Shown piece after piece: positions 29,755-32,906 of a DNA stretch of 32,906 bases. Source of the stretch: a virus. The notes beneath the pieces are model-generated. The model saw only the letters and a list, made by a program, of their open reading frames with translations. It was not told the origin of the DNA and did no database searches. Each line of letters begins with the position of its first letter. Positions within the stretch are counted from its first letter, which is position 1. The stretch lies in the IMG/VR virus record IMGVR_UViG_3300050033_000100, positions 1 through 32,906 of that record. One strand, given 5' to 3'. The translations under genes and the position numbers were made by a program.

Positions 29755-30152
29755 GGCCGCCACTCCTGCCGGAAGTCCGGGTGGTCGGCGTAGGACAGCG
29801 CGAGGAGTTCGACCGTATCCAACGCGAACGTGCCGAGCTCATCGCATGAACACAGGTTGTAGATGATCTCGCTGCATCCCTCCACGATCCGCCGCTTCGC
29901 CTCACACTCAGCCAGGACGTGGACAGGATCGAACCAGACGACATACTCCATGACTAGCGCAGACCCGCGAGCCACGCTGACATTCCCTTCGTTTCGGACG
30001 CTGGTTTGGGTTATGAAGCGCTCACCCCTGGGGATCGACTGAGTGTTCACGAGCCACTTTTGTGGTGCATCGCCGGGGAGTGCAGGTTGTGCAGCCCGCG
30101 CCGTCTCCTCGTCTTCAGCAATCCGTGCCAGGAGAAACTCGGTGAGTGTCAT
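29751..30152 (-). CDS. DUF6221-like protein (lysogeny-block copy)
   Basis: This 133-aa protein runs MTLTEFLLARIAEDEETARAAQ, then FDPVHVLAECEAKRRIVEGC, a CSCDELG segment and the ending LLALSYADHPDFRQEWRP. The full DUF6221 pattern is present. It sits directly upstream of the integrase in the same leftward transcript, with ATGA overlap. Function unknown. Its N- and C-terminal segments closely match the copies at 28773-28934 and 14811-15200. Confidence 0.8.
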   Translation of the reverse strand: MTLTEFLLARIAEDEETARAAQPALPGDAPQKWLVNTQSIPRGERFITQTSVRNEGNVSVARGSALVMEYVVWFDPVHVLAECEAKRRIVEGCSEIIYNLCSCDELGTFALDTVELLALSYADHPDFRQEWRP

Positions 30153-30270
30153 GTGTTCGCCATCCCTTCATGAAACATCACCCTGGCCGTGGCGACCATC
30201 GGCGTTCCGGTCACTTGTGTCACCCGTTTAGGCTACCCTTGTAAACACTTTGAACACACCTTATCGGTCA
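30153..30270. promoter_or_regulatory. upstream region of the DUF6221/integrase operon
   Basis: This gene-free 118-bp segment contains, on the minus strand, two GTGTT repeats in GTGTTCAAAGTGTTTAC. A possible weak promoter, TTCAAA-17 bp-CTAAAC, lies well before ATG 30152, whose own leader carries AAGGGATGG. Unlike the repressor, excise-like and lipoprotein genes, this start would have a leader of about 70 nt. It is one place where attP could lie, but no core can be identified. Confidence 0.35.
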
Positions 30271-30450
30271 CTAGACACGCCGACTTGTCCGCTCCTGCTC
30301 GACGTACTCAAGCAACGCGCGCTTGCGGGAGATGAACTCAGTCATGCGCTCAGAGTTCTCATCGACGCGCTCGGTCGCCAGCGCTCGGGCCTCGTGGGCG
30401 ATCCATTGGAGCTCGGTCGTCGCGTCGTCGCCGAACCATCGGGTACTCAT
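30271..30450 (-). CDS. 59-aa protein coupled to the repressor
   Basis: ATG 30450 overlaps the repressor stop (TGA 30449-30447) and the frame ends at TAG 30273-30271. The product is charged and helical (TTELQWIAHEARALATERVD, MTEFISRKRALLEYVEQE), probably a coiled coil. Tight coupling to the repressor suggests a lysogeny function, such as modulating repressor or acting as a small accessory factor; no family is recognised. Confidence 0.65.
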   Translation of the reverse strand: MSTRWFGDDATTELQWIAHEARALATERVDENSERMTEFISRKRALLEYVEQERTSRRV

Positions 30451-30767
30451 GACGCCAGCACCAGCTCGCGGCCAGGGTGAATGACCGGGGACTCGTGACT
30501 CTTATAACGGTCGGACACGGTCATCGTCGGCAAGAGTGAATCGTCACCCTTCAGCAGCCAGTCTACCGTGCGGCCGGTATGCGACGCGATCGACTCCAAG
30601 TAGACCCACCGGGGGACGATCTCGTCGTCTTCGTATCGGGTCAGAGTCTTGACCGTCATGTGCAGGAGGTCAGCGAACTCCTGCTTCTTCTTGTAGCCGG
30701 CAGTGATCCGGGCCTTGCGCAGGCGGTCACCGACTGTCCACTCGGTCCCGTTGTCGATGTCTTCCAT
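30447..30767 (-). CDS. immunity repressor (Cro/CI-type HTH)
   Basis: From ATG 30767 the protein has 106 residues. An upstream in-frame start at 30812 would overlap the promoter. The XRE-type HTH spans about 11-74: DRLRKARITAGYKKKQEFADLL, turn, MTVKTLTRYEDDEI, VPRWVYLESIASHTGRTVDWLL. A short C-terminal region follows without a protease or dimerisation domain, so this is a short-type repressor. It diverges from the excise-like gene across a 143-bp region with operator-like half-sites, the usual immunity switch. Confidence 0.85.
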   Translation of the reverse strand: MEDIDNGTEWTVGDRLRKARITAGYKKKQEFADLLHMTVKTLTRYEDDEIVPRWVYLESIASHTGRTVDWLLKGDDSLLPTMTVSDRYKSHESPVIHPGRELVLAS

Positions 30768-30773
30768 GACTGC

Positions 30774-30803
30774 ACTATCACACACATGCGGAACGTAGCG
30801 CAA
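30774..30803 (-). promoter_or_regulatory. candidate leaderless repressor promoter
   Basis: On the minus strand TTGCGC (30803-30798) and GATAGT (30779-30774) are 18 bp apart. The -10 lies six bases before ATG 30767, so transcription would start at the start codon. No ribosome binding site precedes the ATG, consistent with a leaderless message. The -35 match is weak, as expected for a regulated promoter. Confidence 0.5.
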
Positions 30804-30833
30804 TGGTCCCACATGACTATTTCTTGACCAAAC

Positions 30834-30906
30834 TCACAGACACGCCCGAGATGTGCGACACGTCAAATTACCTATTGACACCAAATGACGAAGCGCGTAA
30901 CTTGAC
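30834..30906. promoter_or_regulatory. operator-like half-sites in the immunity switch
   Basis: TTGAC occurs at 30834-30838, 30875-30879 and 30902-30906, and its complement GTCAA at 30862-30866. The pair GTCAA-N8-TTGAC (30862-30879) forms an 18-bp dyad overlapping the -35 of the rightward promoter, placed so a dimeric repressor would block it. The third site covers the start of the excise-like transcript. Assignment to the repressor is inference. Confidence 0.5.
30875..30903 (+). promoter_or_regulatory. rightward early promoter, leaderless
   Basis: TTGACA (30875-30880), a 17-bp spacer and TAACTT (30898-30903) form a good promoter. The ATG at 30911 lies seven bases after the -10, so the transcript would begin at or within a base of the start codon. 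No ribosome binding site is present. Confidence 0.65.
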
Positions 30907-30910
30907 GCAC

Positions 30911-31096
30911 ATGCACCAAAACGACCTGATCAGCGCACGCGAGGCCGCGATCATCCTCAGCATCAACCGAGCAACCGTCCACCGTTGGATTGAGCAGGGT
31001 CTGGTGCCCGTGGCGGTCAAGGCCCCTGGCATTCGCGGCGCTCGGATGTTCCACCGCGCCGACATCGAAGCGCTCGCCGCCAAGCGCGCCGCGTAA
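30911..31096 (+). CDS. excise-like MerR/Xis-type HTH protein
   Basis: This 61-aa protein is a compact winged-helix: LISAREAAIILSINRATVHRWI recognition helix, then EQGLVPVAVKAPGIRGARMFHRADIEAL, typical of the excisionase-like family (helix_turn_helix_17). First gene of the rightward transcript, opposite the repressor. It could be an excisionase, a Cro-like regulator, or both. ATG 30911 is chosen because the promoter ends just before it; the larger upstream frame would need to read through the promoter. Confidence 0.75.
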   Translation: MHQNDLISAREAAIILSINRATVHRWIEQGLVPVAVKAPGIRGARMFHRADIEALAAKRAA

Positions 31097-31221
31097 CCAC
31101 CAACGCCGTCGCCACGCTGCCTAGACACAAGCAACGTGGTGGCGGGCACACCCACACAAAGCGAGGCCCGGCCTGCTCCTCAGCAATGACCGGACCTCAA
31201 CCTCGAAAGGAAGAATACCAA

Positions 31222-31545
31222 ATGGTCACCTACGCCGACTACGCGAAAGACCTACGAGCCCTCGCGCTCACCTTCGAACTCCTCGAGCCTGACCTGCCGA
31301 TGCCGAGATACGCAGAGCAAGGCCTCAACATCACCATCCAAACATTCGAAGCCGCCGACGTCATCCAGGCAGCGAAAGCCCTCAACACCGATGTCGACAT
31401 CCACAACGGCCACACCACGACCACCGCCGACTTCGGCACCGTCACCTTCGAGTTCGTTCACGTCAGTGACGACTCGATGGCCGAGCACTACGTAAGGCTG
31501 GAATACCTCAAGACCATGCCGAAGATCAACCGGGATGAGTCATGA
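31222..31545 (+). CDS. hypothetical protein of early operon
   Basis: This 107-aa protein starts at ATG 31222 after GAAAGGAAG (31204-31212). It is alpha/beta (VTYADYAKDLRALALTFELL, LNITIQTFEAADVIQAAKAL, FGTVTFEFVHVSDDS). No family is recognised. It overlaps the next gene by ATGA. The preceding 125 bp hold only the leader and imperfect inverted repeats. Confidence 0.65.
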   Translation: MVTYADYAKDLRALALTFELLEPDLPMPRYAEQGLNITIQTFEAADVIQAAKALNTDVDIHNGHTTTTADFGTVTFEFVHVSDDSMAEHYVRLEYLKTMPKINRDES

Positions 31546-31784
31546 CCTGGTCTGACCGGGACGAAGCCGGTCTCGAACTGAACGCCGCGAAGAAACACCC
31601 CCCACTGCTGGCCACCACCCACTGGGACCTGATCGTCCTCACCCGCTGGATGCACGCCGAGGACTACGACGTCGAGCGGATCCTAGACGCGGCTGCGGCA
31701 CCGTGGCAGTGGCGCGAGGAGTTGGCGCAGGCGAAGACCGACCTTGAGGCCGCCGTGGCCGCACACCCAGCAGGTGCGCTGTGA
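31542..31784 (+). CDS. hypothetical helical protein ending in AAHPAGAL
   Basis: This 80-aa protein is helical (SDRDEAGLELNAAKKHP, WDLIVLTRWMHAEDYDVERI, REELAQAKTDLEAAV). Its last residues (VAAHPAGAL) are encoded by the exact 127-bp repeat that recurs at 32780-32906, so the same ending is shared by the unrelated membrane protein at 32622-32813. GTGA overlap with the following small frame. Function unknown. Confidence 0.65.
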   Translation: MTWSDRDEAGLELNAAKKHPPLLATTHWDLIVLTRWMHAEDYDVERILDAAAAPWQWREELAQAKTDLEAAVAAHPAGAL

Positions 31785-31877
31785 GCATCTATATCGCAGG
31801 CACCGGCGCCGTCGACCCGAACCCAGGAGAGCCATCGTGACCGAACCGATCCGCTACTACAAGGCGACATGCCCGGA
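31751..31877 (+). repeat. 127-bp exact direct repeat, copy 1
   Basis: The 127 bases here are identical to 32780-32906, the last bases of the window, at an offset of 1029 bp. The base before each copy differs (31750 C, 32779 G), so the repeat begins sharply; its other end is cut by the window edge. It covers the end of one gene, the 19-residue frame and the start of the tetrapeptide-repeat gene. Confidence 0.97.
31781..31840 (+). CDS. possible 19-aa peptide between coupled genes
   Basis: GTG 31781 to TGA 31838-31840 encodes 19 residues ([18 protein letters not shown] after the start). It overlaps the preceding stop and the following GTG by GTGA on both sides, and its own 3' end supplies the AGGAGAG ribosome binding site of the next gene. 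It may simply be a coupling leader. It is duplicated at 32810-32869. Confidence 0.35.
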   Translation: MSIYIAGTGAVDPNPGEPS

Positions 31878-32625
31878 CGGGACGGACTTCCGCACCGGGA
31901 CCGTCGACTACGGCGCCGCGCTCATCACCGGTGATGTCGTCACCCACCCGAGCGTGAAACAGGTCAAAGATGACCCGGGCACCTACCTGTCGGTCAGTGT
32001 GTCACCCACGGACTGCACAGGGATGAAGTGGCCGTGCCGCCTGTTCCTGGTCCAACCGGTCGGGCGCGCACTGACGGCTGGTGATGACCTGCCATCCAAG
32101 CGTCGGCTGAGCAGGCTGCGTGTGACTGAGGAGTTGCCCGCGCATGAGGCGTTCGGCCCACAGGGTGAGCAGGTCGCTGCGCTGGTTGAGCGTGCGGGGC
32201 GGTTGACCTTCGCTGAGGGTCAAGCATTCGCCGCCAGGTACGCCGCCAGGAACGCCGCCAGGAACGCCGCCATCGACGCCGCCAGGTACGCCGCCATCGA
32301 CGCCGCCATCGACGCCGCCAGGTACGCCGCCATCGACGCCGCCAGGAACGCCGCCTGGTACGCCGCCTGGTACGCCGCCTGGGACGCCGCCTGGTACGCC
32401 GCCATCGACGCCGCCAGGTACGCCGCCATCGACGCCGCCAGGTACGCCGCCAGGGACGCCGCCAGGTACGCCGCCAGGAACGCCGCCATCGACGCCGCCA
32501 GGGACGCCGCCTGGTACGCCGCCTGGGACGCCGCCTGGGCGTTGGTCGTCAAAGACCTCATCACCCCGAAGCAGTTCGACACCCTTTACGGCCCATGGGC
32601 GTCCGTTTGCGGCGGCCCGTCATGA
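31837..32625 (+). CDS. two-part protein: conserved N-terminal domain and AAxx tetrapeptide repeats
   Basis: From GTG 31837 (AGGAGAG upstream) the protein has 262 residues. Residues 1-130 form a conserved globular domain of actinophage proteins ([47 protein letters not shown]). Residues 132-235 are 26 consecutive units of Ala-Ala-x-y, x being Arg, Ile or Trp and y Tyr, Asn or Asp, with Ile always followed by Asp. A short tail follows ([19 protein letters not shown]). The repeats predict a long Ala-rich helix. Function unknown. The start of a second copy appears at the right edge. Confidence 0.8.
   Translation: MTEPIRYYKATCPDGTDFRTGTVDYGAALITGDVVTHPSVKQVKDDPGTYLSVSVSPTDCTGMKWPCRLFLVQPVGRALTAGDDLPSKRRLSRLRVTEELPAHEAFGPQGEQVAALVERAGRLTFAEGQAFAARYAARNAARNAAIDAARYAAIDAAIDAARYAAIDAARNAAWYAAWYAAWDAAWYAAIDAARYAAIDAARYAARDAARYAARNAAIDAARDAAWYAAWDAAWALVVKDLITPKQFDTLYGPWASVCGGPS
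32230..32541 (+). repeat. 26 tandem 12-bp coding repeats
   Basis: The segment is exactly 312 bp, 26 units of 12 bp, each GCCGCC followed by AGG, ATC or TGG and then TAC, AAC or GAC (the last unit ends GCG). Every unit keeps frame. By count the third residue is Arg 12 times, Ile 7 and Trp 7. Variation is limited to two codons per unit. Confidence 0.97.
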
Positions 32626-32813
32626 GCACCGTGTTCCTTGCCGTCCTCGCCGGCGCGTCCGTCGCCTACATCGTTGCCGTCGAGCTGCGCACATCCTGGC
32701 ACCGCACCGGTGCCCGCCTCGACCACGACCTACCCCGGCTGCTGGACAACGCGCACGAGTGGCAGTCGGTCCCGGGTAGCGCCGTGGCCGCACACCCAGC
32801 AGGTGCGCTGTGA
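32622..32813 (+). CDS. small membrane-anchored protein ending in the repeated segment
   Basis: From ATG 32622 (ATGA overlap) this 63-aa protein has one N-terminal transmembrane segment (VFLAVLAGASVAYIVAVEL) and a basic/polar remainder. The final nine or so residues (VAAHPAGAL) come from the 127-bp repeat, the same ending as the protein at 31542-31784. The C-terminus is thus either a true duplication junction or an artefact of assembly. Confidence 0.5.
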   Translation: MSTVFLAVLAGASVAYIVAVELRTSWHRTGARLDHDLPRLLDNAHEWQSVPGSAVAAHPAGAL

Positions 32814-32869
32814 GCATCTATATCGCAGGCACCGGCGCCGTCGACCCGAACCCAGGAGAGCCATCGTGA
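32810..32869 (+). CDS. second copy of the 19-aa frame
   Basis: Identical in sequence to the frame at 31781-31840, with the same GTGA overlaps on both sides, because it lies within the repeat. Whether it exists in the real genome depends on how the repeat is explained. Confidence 0.25.
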   Translation: MSIYIAGTGAVDPNPGEPS

Positions 32870-32906
32870 CCGAACCGATCCGCTACTACAAGGCGACATG
32901 CCCGGA
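32866..32906 (+). CDS. start of a second copy of the tetrapeptide-repeat gene (cut by window edge)
   Basis: GTG 32866 begins [12 protein letters not shown], identical to the first residues of the gene at 31837, and runs off the edge after 13 codons. If genuine, a tandem paralogue follows in the genome; if not, it is the repeated assembly node. Confidence 0.35.
   Translation, partial: MTEPIRYYKATCP

Larger units (their letters stand above)
32780..32906 (+). repeat. 127-bp exact direct repeat, copy 2 (window end)
   Basis: Identical to 31751-31877 over its full 127 bases, ending exactly at the window's last base. A length of 127 equals a common assembler k-mer size, so the contig may end because the graph re-entered an existing node. 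A real tandem duplication of a 1029-bp unit would give the same picture. Confidence 0.97.

Noticed and set aside
30200-30245. Iron-box-like sequence (TTTAGGCTACCCTTG) near the DUF6221/integrase promoter
   Set aside because: Only a partial match to the DtxR/IdeR consensus and no iron-related gene nearby; insufficient support.
31097-31221. Terminator in the leader of the 31222 gene
   Set aside because: The inverted repeats here (around CGCCACG and CGTGGTGGCG) pair poorly and no T tract follows.
32230-32541. Diversity-generating retroelement-like variation (AAC/TAC/GAC codons)
   Set aside because: No reverse transcriptase, template repeat or accessory gene is visible, and variation also affects AGG/ATC/TGG codons; repeat shuffling explains it.
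32220-32582. Long antisense frame rich in Ala, Leu, Met and Tyr across the 12-bp repeats
   Set aside because: It is a direct consequence of the repeat unit lacking stops on the other strand; no ribosome binding site or neighbour coupling supports it.

Overview
The window reads as most of the genome of a temperate, siphovirus-type, HK97-like phage or prophage of a high-GC actinobacterium. The phage assignment rests on a nearly complete run of small/large terminase, portal, prohead protease, major capsid, connector, tail tube, tail-assembly chaperone with a -1 frameshift, tape measure, minor tail proteins, tail spike and lysis genes. It also rests on a tyrosine integrase, a Cro/CI-like repressor and an excise-like gene. 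The actinobacterial host is suggested by two WhiB-family genes, two DUF6221-like genes plus a short derivative, candidate leaderless promoters and high GC. No tRNA, rRNA, CRISPR array or insertion sequence was found.

Layout. Positions 1-6792 (+) hold an early region of mostly small genes, most of them joined by ATGA/GTGA stop-start overlaps. They include two WhiB-type regulators (the second fused to two C2H2 zinc fingers), an orphan DNA methyltransferase, and a replication-type protein whose 3' end carries iteron-like palindromic repeats (candidate origin). A Holliday-junction-resolvase-like nuclease, a series of Cys-rich probable zinc-binding proteins, a MerR-like HTH protein and a LuxR-type HTH protein follow. 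Positions 6796-13439 hold HNH endonuclease, a candidate cos region with a run of 11 G, terminase, portal, protease and capsid. Positions 13472-26069 hold connector and tail genes. This block is interrupted at 14811-15833 by a minus-strand cargo (lipoprotein, ribbon-helix-helix protein, DUF6221-like protein). Positions 26066-28451 hold lysis and accessory genes, closed by a strong terminator at 28479-28524. Positions 28531-30767 (-) hold the lysogeny block: small genes, integrase, DUF6221-like protein, a 59-aa protein and the repressor. Positions 30911-32906 (+) start the rightward early operon with an excise-like gene and end in a protein with 26 exact 12-bp Ala-rich repeats.

How it works together. 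The repressor and the excise-like gene are divergent, with candidate promoters placed so that both transcripts would start at or within a base of the start codon. The lipoprotein cargo has the same geometry, so it may be expressed in the lysogen. Rightward transcription probably runs from about 30911 off the right end and, if the genome is circular, re-enters at position 1. The last 127 bp repeat exactly an internal segment at 31751-31877. That points to an assembly-graph junction or a collapsed tandem duplication, so the sequence between the right edge and position 1 may be incomplete.

Most attractive observations: the WhiB-C2H2 fusion, the iteron-like repeats with ochre codons in the replication gene, the reverse-strand lipoprotein cargo, the [AA(R/I/W)(Y/N/D)] repeat protein with its possible tandem duplication, and the DUF6221 paralogue reduced to its two ends.
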